Part shown: piece by piece, positions 33,601 to 44,049 of the stretch
How positions within the stretch are numbered: position 1 is the first letter of the stretch
Layout: every line of letters starts with the position of its first letter
Source of the DNA: Tubiluchus corallicola
Taxonomy: Eukaryota > Priapulida > Priapulimorpha > Priapulimorphida > Tubiluchidae
Direction of reading: 5' to 3'
Length of the DNA stretch: 64,000 nt
Assembly (NCBI GenBank): GCA_030141605.1
Contig: JAQGDQ010000830.1
Coordinates: forward strand, 26,779-90,778
Notes under the pieces: model-generated
What the model saw: only the letters and a program-made list of their open reading frames with translations
Told to the model about the DNA's origin: nothing
Database searches by the model: none
Made by a program: the position numbers and the translations under genes

Positions 33601-36600
33601 ATGCAACGTGAAGAGAGAGAATGGGAACGTGAGCGTGAGGAACGCAGAGAACGAATGCAGAAAGAGCAGTATCAGTTTGAGTTGAAGCTTCGTGAGCTGG
33701 ATGCCTCATCTCCAAGTCACGTGACACAGGTTCCTCCTCAATCACCTGATGGCATACTTACTACAACCGCATCTCGAATACCCCGTGTAAAGTTATCACG
33801 TGTATTTACAGAGGAAACCGATGATCTGCATACTTTCTTACAGTGGTTTGAAGCAGTAGCCAAAGCTAATGGCCTTGAAGAGAAACACTTTGCTGCATCG
33901 CTGGGCCCAGCTTTATCCGGAAAAGCAGCCCAGGCTTTTCAACAAGTACCACTTGACAGCATGCAAGATTACAATGTTTTAAGGAAGACTTTGTTAGCTG
34001 CCTATGTCCTCTCCAGTGACATGTATCTTGAGCGTTTCCGCAAGATTACTCGGAGACCGGATGAAACATTCCGTCAGCTTTTTGTACGGCTTGATCGTGC
34101 CCTGCAAGAATGGCTGAAAGCCGAAGAAGCGTCCACCTTTGAGAACATTTGTGAACTGCTATGTATTGAGCAGGCCCTTACATTGATGCCCCGTGAAATG
34201 AGCATTTGGGTCAGGCAGCAAGGGCAAAAGACAATGGAAAAGGTGGCAGAGAAAGCCGATTTGTACATTGCTTCTAATGCATTAGGTACAGCTTCAAAAC
34301 TTAAACCAATGCAACAACAGCGTGGAAATTTTAGGCCGGCAGTTTTTTCAAATGGTTCTGGAAAAAAGATGAATAATGACGTCATGAAGAAGATACGCTG
34401 TAATACTTGCGGAGAACTTGGACACAAAAGGACCCAGCGCCCGAAACGCCCTAATTATGGTGAAACTAGTGGCAAGAGTAGAAATCCTAGTCGTCAATTC
34501 TTGGCCAAGACAGGAAATACTGGTCACCAATCCAGTCACTCTACCAGTTCACCTGCGGCTATGCCTGAGTGTGTGCATGAGTCTGATGAGTTTAGCTTTA
34601 AAGCTAAAATTAATGGTATCTGGATTGATGGTATAAGAGATTCTGGTGCTAGCGTGAGTTTGATCCAACCACGTTATGTCCGTCCAGAACAGTTTCTACA
34701 AAGTGAAAATTGTACCAAAATTTGGTGTGTGCATGGCGATGTTAAAAATACACGTGCGGCTGTTGTTGAGGTGGAATGTACACTAGTCAATGGTAGATTG
34801 AGAGTGGCAGTGTCTGATAGTCTTCCTGTGCCCTTTTTGCTAGGTAATGATTACCGAACTGCTGTGACACCATTTAGCATTAAACAGAGTTTTAGTACAC
34901 CACCTAAGTCAGTTGATTTAGAATGTATCACACCTGAAAATTCAGATACGTCACATTGTTCTGATGAACTTGTGAGTGGAAATATAAATGTCGCGAAACA
35001 AGCTGGTAATTCGAAAAAAGCTTTTGCTGTAACCCGATCAAAAGCAAAGCAGCTACAAGCAGAAGCTAACAGCGAGAAACAATTACTAAGTAGTTTAAAC
35101 GCTGATCAAAATGCGGAAAAAAATATTGCATCTGGCATAGCTACTAAAGCACAGCAACAGCAGCTGTTACAGCTTAGTAAAGAACAATTGCAGCAAGAAC
35201 AGCGCGATGATGTTAGTTTGCGCAATTTACGTGATCACGCAGTCACAGAAACAGTAGCTCATGCCCAAAGAAAGGGTTACTTCATTAAAGATGGGGTTTT
35301 ATATTACCTGACACGTGAAAAGCGCGATGCTGAACCCCGCGAACTTTTGGTTGTACCCAAGTCTAGACGTTTGGCAGTCTTATCTTTGGCACATGATGCG
35401 CACATGGCTGGTCACCTGGGCATACGTAAAACTACCCAACGTGTTTTACAAGAATGTATTTGGCCTAGAGTTAAACGTTCAGTGATACAATATTGCCGCT
35501 CGTGTGTCCCATGTCAGAAAACGGCGAGAATTAAACGTTCTGATAAAGCAAAATTAAAGCCATTGTCCATACCTTCGATTGCATTTCGAACTATAGCCAT
35601 GGATATTATTGGGCCTATGAAGAGAACACCCTCGGGGAATAAGTACACGTTAGTAATAATAGATCATGCTACGAGGTACCCCGATTGCTACCCGCTGCCA
35701 AATATTGAAACCACTACTGTTGTTAAAGCTTTATTGCAATACATATGTCGACATGGCATCCCGCGTGAGATTTTAACCGACATAGGTACTCAATTCACCT
35801 CGCAGTTGATCCATGATTTAGAACAGGCCTTGGGTGTAAAGGGAATTTTCACTTCCCCATATAGCCCACAGGGGAATGGGTTAACTGAGAGATTTAATGG
35901 CTCATTAAAATCCTGCATTTTAAAAGTCATGCAAAATGAGAAACATTTACCCTGGGATGAAACTATTCCGTTCATTTTATTTGCTTTCCGGGAAGTACCC
36001 CAAGAATCCACTGGGTATGCTCCATTTCAGCTAGTTTACGGTTTTCCCGTGCGTGGGCCTTTGGCTGCCCTAAAGGAACGTTGGGGCTCTGTAGAAGCTC
36101 CTAAGTGGGAGGAAATTGATGATTACGTGACTCGCATAATTAACACTGTAGAAGAGTCAACTGCTGATGCCCATGAAGCTTTGCAAAAAGCTAAAATATC
36201 ACAGAAAAAGTGGTATGATAAAACCACTTCAGAACGCTCGCTTGAAATAGGGCAAAAAGTTCTTGTTTTAATGCCTGAAGGTAAAAGCAAAATGCAAAAG
36301 CGCTATCGTGGCCCCTTTATAGTTGTTGATAAATTGTCTGATTGGACATATAAAATACATTTAGGAGGCAAAAGTGCACGCAAACGCGATACAAGAACAT
36401 ATCATATCAACATGTTGAAACCATTTGTTGAACGCGACGAGCACATGGCTTTGTTTGCAAAGTGTGAGGAATTTAGTACAACGTCACTAGACAGTGTTTT
36501 GTCTGAAGGTGGTTGTGGTGATGTGAAGATGGATGAGCAGGAGGAAAATGAGTGTTCATTGAAACTTCCTGAATATGCATTCCCGCCTTCTGCCTCACCC

Positions 36601-38019
36601 ACCCAGTCTCTCAATGATGTAGCATATGATTCTCATCTCAATGATGAACAGATCAGTGAGTTGGCAGCAGTACTTGCAGAATTTTCAGAGATGTTCACCG
36701 ATCTTCCCGGGTGCACTGAATTAGTTCAACATCGTATTACTCTAACAAATCCTACACCAGTTAGACAGAGGCCATACCGAACTCCTCATGCTCGCAGAGA
36801 GGTTATCAGAAAAGAATTAGAAGAGATGCAGAAATTACAAGTGATACGCAGATCTAATTCTGAATTTTCTTCACCAGTTGTCCTGGTACCAAAAGAAGAC
36901 GCTGCATCAGGTTTTCGTTTCTGTATAGATTATAGGCTTTTAAATGCTCAAACGGCTTTCAATCACTATATCATGCCTCGGGTAGATGACATCGTGGACG
37001 GCATGCATGGCGCTCTGTGGATAACCACATTAGACCTTTCAAAGGCGTACTGGCAAATAAAACTCGCCAAAGAATCCCAAGCATACTCTGCTTTCGTTAC
37101 AGAATTTGGAAAATTCGAATTCGTTGTGATGCCTTTTGGCCTTGTCAACAGTGCACAAACCTGTCAAAGTTTGGTAGACAGGGTGTTAGAAGCTGCAGAG
37201 GAATATGCCCACGGATACATTGATGATATCATGATTAAATCAAACACTTGGCAATCCCATCTGCAACATATTCGGTTGGTATTAGCCCTGCTACGACGTG
37301 CTGGTCTTACACTTAAACCAAAGAAGTGCAACTTCGCCCAAACTGAGACCAAATTTCTCGGATATGTTGTTGGAAAGAATCGCTTACGCCCACAGGTCGA
37401 GAAGATTCAAAAGATTCATGAAACCCCTCGTCCTCAGACCAAAAGACAAGTACGAGCTTTCCTCGGTTTAATCGGTTTTTATCGACGGTTTATTCCGATG
37501 TTTAGTTCTATTGCGGTACCCTTGTATGCACTGCTTGAGAAAAATGCATCTGTACACGTTGACTGGAATGAAGAGTGTGAACGCAGCTTTATAGAACTGC
37601 GCACTGCACTGAACTCAGACACGGTGCTTCACTCACCTGATTTTTCGCAGAAATTCGTTCTAACAACTGATGCTTCATTTAGTGGTATTGGTGGAGTGCT
37701 GACACAAGTACAGAGTGAGTTAGGTGAGGTGCCAATTACACATGTGAGCAGAAAGTTAACTACGTGTGAACGAAATTATAGTGTTGTGGAAATTGAGTTG
37801 TTGGCAGTAGTGTATTCTGTATCTAAGTTACGTTACTACTTAGAAGGTCATGAGTTCATAGTACGAACTGACCAACGTAGTTTGCTAGCACTCCCACGCA
37901 TGAAGAGAAATAATCGCCGCCTTTGTACATGGGCGCTTATTTTGCAAGAATTCCACTTTACTGTAGAGAATATTGCTGGAAAAGATAATATTGTAGCAGA
38001 TTCTCTTTCACGTCTATGA
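33601..38019 (+). CDS. Gag-Pol polyprotein: capsid, zinc knuckle, protease, integrase, RT, RNase H
   Basis: 1472 residues. In order: Glu/Arg coiled coil (1-35); retrotransposon capsid (60-225), whose second half (145-225) has a SCAN-like pattern with ENICELLCIEQALTLMP; zinc knuckle C267-x2-C270-x4-H275, with Arg280 where the last Cys should stand; protease DSGAS (347-351); integrase with H601/H605 and C635/C638, core D668-x58-D727-x35-E763 and a GPF module (~904); then RT with LDLSKAY (D1145) and YIDD (1206-1209); RNase H with TTDAS (D1357), E1399, D1424 and D1467. All catalytic residues of integrase, RT and RNase H are present. It would make and integrate cDNA in virus-like particles. The frame is open upstream to 33541. 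Confidence 0.93.
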   Translation: MQREEREWEREREERRERMQKEQYQFELKLRELDASSPSHVTQVPPQSPDGILTTTASRIPRVKLSRVFTEETDDLHTFLQWFEAVAKANGLEEKHFAASLGPALSGKAAQAFQQVPLDSMQDYNVLRKTLLAAYVLSSDMYLERFRKITRRPDETFRQLFVRLDRALQEWLKAEEASTFENICELLCIEQALTLMPREMSIWVRQQGQKTMEKVAEKADLYIASNALGTASKLKPMQQQRGNFRPAVFSNGSGKKMNNDVMKKIRCNTCGELGHKRTQRPKRPNYGETSGKSRNPSRQFLAKTGNTGHQSSHSTSSPAAMPECVHESDEFSFKAKINGIWIDGIRDSGASVSLIQPRYVRPEQFLQSENCTKIWCVHGDVKNTRAAVVEVECTLVNGRLRVAVSDSLPVPFLLGNDYRTAVTPFSIKQSFSTPPKSVDLECITPENSDTSHCSDELVSGNINVAKQAGNSKKAFAVTRSKAKQLQAEANSEKQLLSSLNADQNAEKNIASGIATKAQQQQLLQLSKEQLQQEQRDDVSLRNLRDHAVTETVAHAQRKGYFIKDGVLYYLTREKRDAEPRELLVVPKSRRLAVLSLAHDAHMAGHLGIRKTTQRVLQECIWPRVKRSVIQYCRSCVPCQKTARIKRSDKAKLKPLSIPSIAFRTIAMDIIGPMKRTPSGNKYTLVIIDHATRYPDCYPLPNIETTTVVKALLQYICRHGIPREILTDIGTQFTSQLIHDLEQALGVKGIFTSPYSPQGNGLTERFNGSLKSCILKVMQNEKHLPWDETIPFILFAFREVPQESTGYAPFQLVYGFPVRGPLAALKERWGSVEAPKWEEIDDYVTRIINTVEESTADAHEALQKAKISQKKWYDKTTSERSLEIGQKVLVLMPEGKSKMQKRYRGPFIVVDKLSDWTYKIHLGGKSARKRDTRTYHINMLKPFVERDEHMALFAKCEEFSTTSLDSVLSEGGCGDVKMDEQEENECSLKLPEYAFPPSASPTQSLNDVAYDSHLNDEQISELAAVLAEFSEMFTDLPGCTELVQHRITLTNPTPVRQRPYRTPHARREVIRKELEEMQKLQVIRRSNSEFSSPVVLVPKEDAASGFRFCIDYRLLNAQTAFNHYIMPRVDDIVDGMHGALWITTLDLSKAYWQIKLAKESQAYSAFVTEFGKFEFVVMPFGLVNSAQTCQSLVDRVLEAAEEYAHGYIDDIMIKSNTWQSHLQHIRLVLALLRRAGLTLKPKKCNFAQTETKFLGYVVGKNRLRPQVEKIQKIHETPRPQTKRQVRAFLGLIGFYRRFIPMFSSIAVPLYALLEKNASVHVDWNEECERSFIELRTALNSDTVLHSPDFSQKFVLTTDASFSGIGGVLTQVQSELGEVPITHVSRKLTTCERNYSVVEIELLAVVYSVSKLRYYLEGHEFIVRTDQRSLLALPRMKRNNRRLCTWALILQEFHFTVENIAGKDNIVADSLSRL

Positions 38020-38600
38020 ATGGGTAATTCCAACCACTAAAGCCCAAGTTAGGTGATTAAAGATCACCTCTGACCAGTTTGAAACATTTTCTTTTACATT
38101 ATATGAAGCTAATTCATTAGAAATGAATTACAAATAATAAAATTTTGTTGCAAAATTAGTTTAATGTATTCGCAATGCCATCTAGGAGTGGTAATAGAAA
38201 ACATGATGTGTTGTTGTACTGTATTATTTTAATCTTGTTAGGCTGGTTAATAGTAAAGATGTTTCTCCTTTGTTTAAGACAAAACAGCGTTTTATTTTTA
38301 GTTTATTGATTTATTTTGAAACCGAGATTTGAACCTTGCGTTGTAAGCTTAAGAGTAAACAAATACTGTATTACCTGATATGTAATTATTTCATGAGTGA
38401 AGAAATTCACAAAGATTTGTTGAGGAAGACAATGATTGAGTATTGTATTTTTTGTCATTGACATTAGTTATTTTGGTCTATTATTGTGATGAATATGTAT
38501 CATGATTTTTTGTGTAACTAGTTTATTGCCCTGACCTATTGTGTTAAAAGTCTTGATATCACATTTTAGTAGTAAAAATTTGATGGATCAAGCTTTTGTA
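38020..38600 (+). other. Non-coding region between pol and 3' LTR
   Basis: AT-rich with stops in all frames. There is no env-like or accessory ORF. Confidence 0.7.
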
Positions 38601-38613
38601 ACGGAGGATGCTA
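38601..38613 (+). promoter_or_regulatory. Polypurine-tract-like site
   Basis: ACGGAGGATGCTA directly before the TGTGACG start of the 3' LTR. It is short and purine-rich, in the position where plus-strand DNA synthesis is primed. Confidence 0.6.
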
Positions 38614-39600
38614 TGTGACGCTCAGGCTTATTTTAGGCCAGGTTATGTAACTAGTTCCTACTGTTATAATTCCACCATTTATAAAAGAAGTTTAGTTAAG
38701 ATGTTTAACGATATAATGACAGAAGCCAACCTGTTCTGAAATCAAATTTCACCTGTACATTCAATGATACTGTTTATGCATTACTTCTATACCATGTGAT
38801 TGAAGCCACGTAAACGAAATTTTGGCTGTTCAGTTCGCCCAGGTATTCCGCTTGAAGTTGTCGAGTTAAGCGGACGTTCACATGTCATAAAATGATGGTT
38901 TAGTAGTAATAGTGCTTGCTTGTAGAAAAGCGATCTGTCTACCTGGTTACGACAGAGACGATAGTTGCATTCTAGCGATGATACTTACCTGTTGCTGATT
39001 ATATTTTCCTGACGCTGATGATACATCACTTACCAGTTGTCGATCTACTGCTGATGGTACTTACCCGTATTTACCTGACTTTGATGATACTGTCGTTGGT
39101 GCTTCCATGCTGTGATTGCGGAATTGGTGGTCCTTGCCTTGCGGCGAGTGCGGGAGCTTGGATGCAACCCTGTTTTGGCGTCGTGTAAGTGGAGGCGTGT
39201 GCATAGGGAGTCGTCGGGGTTTGGAGACGTCGTCGTCCACGTGGTCAGATCCATCAAGAGGTGGTGTGGTCGGCCGTTCTGTGGTGCACCATCCCTCAAT
39301 CGGGCCCCTGGTGGTGAGATGGCGCGGAAGGTTAGCGGGAGAATGGTCGCTTGATGATGCCAAGACTGCACTGGTGAAAAACATTACGTTGTTCTTTCTC
39401 TTCTTAGCCGGCTTAGTCTTTATTATTAACAGTTGTCTCGTAATGTGTTTTGAAATATTCATTAAATTGTTATATTATTTTATTAATTCAGTGGTTTCTT
39501 CACAGTGTTTTCGACTAAGTGTTTTATTCTTTACCTAAGGGTTACACTTAAGTCACAAACCACATATTTACAATAACGGAACTTAGACTACATCGTCACA
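38614..39600 (+). repeat. 3' LTR of the gypsy element
   Basis: 987 bp, TGTGACG...CGTCACA. It is longer than the 5' LTR by a 9-bp GAT-type insertion near 39080 and one A near 39380. Frames seen in it (for example at 39112-39538) are shared with the 5' LTR and not coding. It is followed immediately by telomere-like repeats. Confidence 0.95.
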
Positions 39601-39978
39601 GACGGGTTATGGAGAGGATTAGGGTAGAGATAGGGTTAGGGTTGTGGTTAGGGAAGGGTTATGGAGAGGATTAGGGTTGAGATAGGGTTAGGGTTAGGGT
39701 TGTGGTTAAGGTAAGGGTTATGGAGAGGATTAGGGTTGAGATAGGGTTAGGGTTAGGGTGTGGTTAGGGTAAGGGTTATGGAGAGGATTAGGGTTGAGAT
39801 AGGGTTAGGGTTAGGGTTGTGGTTAGGGTAAGGGTTATGGAGAGGATTAGGGTTGAGATAGGGTTAGGGTTGTGGTTAGGGACGGGTTATGGAGAGGATT
39901 AGGGTAGAGATAGGGTTAGGGTTGTGGTTAGGGAAGGGTTATGGAGAGGATTAGGGTAGAGATAGGGTTAGGGTATTT
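39601..39978 (+). repeat. Degenerate telomere-like minisatellite (TTAGGG-rich)
   Basis: About seven units of ~53-60 bp, each with GGTTATGGAGAGGATTAGGG, a GAGATAGGG block and one to three TTAGGG/TTGTGG units. It is an interstitial telomeric-type satellite, G-rich on the plus strand, starting at the base after the 3' LTR. Confidence 0.9.
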
Positions 39979-40554
39979 AAATTGTGTTGGGAATTGTAAA
40001 CTCATTCTAATTATACGTTGCATATTCACATGTTACATTGTTGAATCTCTCCAACGGAAGGTTAAAGGTTTTACTTTCTTTCAAATGTGCCGTAGCCTGC
40101 TTAGAATAACCTAAATTCCTTTAAAAAGCTTAACGTCAACATCCAGAGCACCATCTAAATAACAATAATTATTGTAACTGAAATCGTAACAAGAAGTATT
40201 ATATTTAAAAAACGTAACGTAATTCATGTAAAAACCGAATTTCGGGAGGCGAATTATTCAGAGAAATTTAGTTGCAACTTTTCTTTAAATCGAATGTGAG
40301 GAAAGGAAGTTTTTCATTGTTCTTTTCACAGCAAGTCTTTTCATTTAACGCAAAATATGTTCTTTCCTACTGGTTTTGTCTTCTCAATAAACATTGTTCT
40401 CACTTGAAAGACAATGAGAATAGTCACAATATCTACTATTGTTTTCAACACGGCAGTAATTATCTAATTACTTGAACAGTTGCTGTTCTTTTAAATAGGT
40501 TTACAAGAAGTTTGTAAGCATCTTCGATGCAGCTTTCTTGATTTTAGTGTAGAG
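39979..40554. other. Upstream region of LRR gene 1
   Basis: AT-rich with no other gene. A TTGATTTTAG|TG sequence just before the ATG (40536-40548) could be a 3' splice site of a 5' UTR intron. Confidence 0.35.
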
Positions 40555-43317
40555 ATGAACAAGTTAACAGTTGTTTGTGCTTTAGCAGCGTTTATTCTTT
40601 GTTCATCACGAGAATGTCCCGATGACGTAATAAAAGTCAGTAAACGTGCAATTGCATGTGATTATGAAACAACGCGTTATGATTCTAACAAATGCGATGT
40701 TAATTGCAAGTTTATTTCTACTAGGCAAGATCTGGCAGAGATTGCTTCAAATCTAAGTGGAATCATTGATACACTAAATATTTTTGACTTTAAGGACACA
40801 GAATTGCCTGATGATTTCTTTAAAGGAAAAGAAGTTAAGTCTTTAAAGATAAGTTACTCTAATATAGAAACGTTAGGAGAAAATGCTATTGGTGGTGTAA
40901 CAAGAGAACAGCTAGCGTTTGAGTCGAACGAGAAGTTATCATCGATACATCCAAAGGCTTTTTACAAAGCTAAATTTTCTTCTCTTATCATAAGAGGAAG
41001 TTCAAGCTTGATAGGTGCACCAGAGTTCGACTTTTCCAATAACCCGAATTTTCAGTTCCTGAAGATATCCAGCAGTGGAATAGAAGGGCTGAAACCTCCA
41101 AAACTGCACAGGAGTGTTCTGATTAAAGACATTATGGTGAAATTAGAGGGTATGTACTATTTGAATATTATAGTTCTATATTAGTACTCACGGAACTAAT
41201 TAATTTAATTAAGTAATTGGAAACTCATGTGCAAGTTTTTCTAACTGTAGCATGGCACTGTTCTGTTCTATTTGATGAAGTTAGCATCTCCAGTTTGTGC
41301 ATTTGAAAGACATTAAAAAAGCCAGCTCTTGCGTGATTTTCACATAAGCGTTGAGAGATGCACCACTTCAATTTCAAGCTTGGATTGTGGTGTAAATTGC
41401 ATGGCAGTAAGTACTTGGTACCCGGGGGGGGGGGGGTTGCAGGAAGAAATAAAGAGTCCAAGGCAGGCAGGAGACCTTTGCATTACACGATTCTTCCAAT
41501 CAGTTCTTTCCCATAGTAACACGCTTGCATTCTTGACAGTGGTGTAAGCACAACCACATAGCGCCTAGTTCCAAATGAGTTCAACTGATCCACCAGAAGT
41601 TGGTCCAGCGTCCAGGATTCAGTTAATCCTAACTAAGTTCAACTTATCCTTCAGAAGTTAGGACAAAAGTCCAGGATGCTACTAATTCCGTCTGAGTACA
41701 GCTGCCCACCAGAAGTCGGTCTAGAGGCCAGGATTCAGTTAATTCTAACTAAGTTCAACTTATCCTTCAGAAGTTGGTCCAGAGCCCAGGATTCAGTTAA
41801 TTCTAAGTTCAACTGATCCTTCAGAAGTTGGTCCAGAGCCCAGGATTCAGGTAATTCTAAGTTCAACTGATCATTCAGAAGTTGGCCCAGAGCCCAGGAT
41901 TCAGTTAATTCTAACGAAGTTCAACTGATCCTTCAGAAGTTGGTCCAGCGTCCAGGATTCAGTTACTTCTAACGAAGTTCAACTGATCCTTCAGAAGTTG
42001 GTCCAGAGCCCAGGATTCAGTTAATTCTAACGAAGTTCAACTGATCCTTCAGAAGTTGGTCCAGAGCCCAGGATTCAGTTAATTCTAACTGAGTTCAACT
42101 GATCCTTCAGAAGTTGGTCCACAGCGCCAGTACTTTGTCCAGCGTCCATGCTTTAGCTAATGCCGATTTAGTTCAACGAATCCTTTAGAAGTTAATCCAG
42201 TAACAAGAGGACGGTTTCACAAAGCTGTCACTAGGTTAACAATGTCGTTATTACATTCACTTAACCATTAATAAGAACGTCGTTGAGTTGGAGACGGCTA
42301 TGTGAAACTGGGCCCAGGATTCAGTTGCTTCCACAGTCAGATTCAGATTCAGGCTTATTTTATTTTCCTTACATACATATATATATATATATATCACATA
42401 TATATTCACATTTATAGTTGCATCAAAAACATGCATAATTGTAATAAACAAAAATAAAAGGAAATGCTAAATTCTGCAAAAAGCAAAACAAAACAAAAAC
42501 AAACAATATACAATTCTAGCACAGATTCATGAAATATACTGGATTCTGCCAATCAAGGATGCTATAATTTTACAATTTTAGCTAAAATTTTCATTAAAAA
42601 ACTAAATAAAAATAAAAAATCGGCAGCACAGCAAAACCAACTATCAAATGAATGATGAAATATCATACTTTGATGATGAATAATTTTACAGCTGTTTTTG
42701 TTATTTTTGTACATGCATCAATGAGAAAGAGAATCAAAATCACATAATTTTCACAATGTAAATTATAAAATTTTCCATCATTATTTTCATCACTTAAATT
42801 TCCAAACATCCAATTTAGGTGCTAAACAGACGCAGCGTTTTTTCTTTAACATTTTCCTTAATTTTCAGCAAATCCCAGACTGAGTTGTGACTGCGATTCT
42901 GTGTGGGTTAAAACTTGGACAAACAAGGACAGTTTAGTTGACTGTGGTTCGACATTCATTGCAAATGCTCAGTTCAAAGATTTCCGCTGCGCCCACCCTC
43001 CAACGCCGCCATCAATAACAACAACAACAACAACTACGAAGTCAGCATTCATTCTAGGAAGAGTGAGCGCTACAGCAAGCATAGCCATTGAAGCTGTCGA
43101 ATTTGCAGCTACGGCGAGTATCAGCGTGTCCACCAGTATGGTCATCGTCTCCATCGGCGTCGGCACTGGTTTGATATTGTTGATTTTGGGGGCTACATTA
43201 TTGGTCATTAAAATGAGGGAGAGAAATGAGAGACCGGCACAAGTTGCAACTTCAATGACGTGGAGTTCAGAAGTTTCTGAATCTTCTAGATCTAGTAAAG
43301 CCAGTAGCTCAGTGTAA
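40555..43317 (+). CDS. LRR gene 1: leucine-rich-repeat type I membrane protein, two exons
   Basis: Exon 1 is 40555-41149, the intron has GTATGT (41150) and TTTTCAG (ends 42868), and exon 2 is 42869-43317. The phases fit and give 347 residues. Residues 1-18 (MNKLTVVCALAAFILCSS) form a signal peptide. A Cys-rich N-cap follows (CPDD, CDYE, CDVNC), then irregular LRRs with LKIS, LIIRG and LKISSSGIEGL strands, the C-terminal cap NPRLSCDCDSVW...DCG...FRCAHPP, a Thr stalk, a transmembrane segment near residues 285-310 (VIVSIGVGTGLILLILGATLLVI) and a short basic then Ser-rich tail. It is probably a cell-surface recognition or adhesion receptor; the ligand is unknown. AATAAA lies at 43528-43533. The intron carries a minisatellite and a MITE. 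Confidence 0.8.
41575..42205 (+). repeat. ~57-bp minisatellite in the LRR gene 1 intron
   Basis: About 11 units of GTTCAACTGATCCTTCAGAAG...CCAGGATTCAGTTAATTCTAAC, with unit lengths varying by small indels. A G-run at 41426-41437 lies upstream. Confidence 0.9.
42208..42314. mobile_element. Small MITE-like inverted-repeat element
   Basis: About 105 bp with imperfect inverted ends: GGACGGTTTCACAAAGC on the left and, read in reverse complement, GGCCCAGTTTCACATAGC on the right. It lies at the end of the minisatellite, whose motif CCAGGATTCAGTT resumes right after it. The target duplication was not resolved. Confidence 0.5.
42315..42868. other. Rest of the LRR gene 1 intron
   Basis: AT-rich with TATATA at 42376-42412 and A-rich tracts at 42450-42510. 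Nothing coding. Confidence 0.5.
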
Positions 43318-43334
43318 CCAAGAAAATATTGACT

Positions 43335-43425
43335 TGTAACCTGAGTGACTATAATAATAGTATTGACTAAGACTATAATAATAGTATTGACTAAGACTAT
43401 AATAACAGTATTGACTAAGACTATA
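43335..43425 (+). repeat. 24-bp tandem repeat in the LRR gene 1 3' UTR
   Basis: Four units of GACTATAATAATAGTATTGACTAA-type sequence (given here in parts: GACTATAATAA, TAGTATTGACTAA), between the stop codon and the polyadenylation signal. Confidence 0.85.
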
Positions 43426-43849
43426 ATTTTCTGTGAGATGTTTTTCCCCTGAATTTTTTTTTACAAACTGTTGACGTTTTTTTAATGTTTTTGTTAGTTG
43501 TTTATTTTCCATAATTATTTGACATAAAATAAACGTTATTACAAACTTTCAAATGAGTTTTAAATTGTAAAATATAATTAAGTTTCTTTACGGGGCGAAA
43601 TGCCATTTATTTTCGACCCAGTTTACATTGTGTGTCGACGTACCGTGCAATGCCATTACATAGTGGTGTAGAATCTCACTGTGTATAACACTGTTGCTAG
43701 GACTGGCATCATCAGTTCAGTACGCTGACGGGCAGATGGTATGCAGTCGTGGCTAGGAAGAAAACTAATGTTAGGAAATTAGATCTTGCAACGCTAAAAA
43801 CAGATAATCAAAAATAATCTAAATAATCAATTAATTGATGTTTGTGATA

Positions 43850-43852
<3 letters not shown>

Positions 43853-43904
<52 letters not shown>

Positions 43905-43905
43905 T

Positions 43906-43962
<57 letters not shown>

Positions 43963-44000
43963 TGAGAGGGGAGGGAAGGAGAGACAGAGAGAGAAAGAAT
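43853..44000 (+). repeat. (GA)n microsatellite
   Basis: A dinucleotide tract of about 140 bp with AAAGAG and GTGAAAG interruptions. It gives an Arg-Glu frame and a Leu-Ser frame that are not genes. Confidence 0.96.
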
Positions 44001-44049
44001 TTTTACGAACAACAGTAAGACATATACAACATACAGACAAGTTTTAAGG

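Larger units (their letters stand above)
31623..39600 (+). mobile_element. Ty3/gypsy LTR retrotransposon with Gmr1-like domain order
   Basis: An element of 7978 bp with LTRs of 977 bp (5') and 987 bp (3'). Both end in CGTCACA; the 3' copy starts TGTGACG, a 7-bp inverted terminus. A primer-binding site follows 3 nt after the 5' LTR and a purine-rich tract precedes the 3' LTR. Coding order is gag (split by a frame change), protease, integrase, RT, RNase H. Integrase before RT is the reverse of ordinary Ty3/gypsy order and is known from Gmr1-type elements. The main frame is open for 1472 codons, so the insertion is fairly recent. No env-like frame exists in the 594 bp before the 3' LTR. No target duplication is seen. 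Confidence 0.93.

Noticed and set aside
38020-38613. An env gene in the gypsy element
   Set aside because: The region before the 3' LTR is only 594 bp and has stops in all frames.
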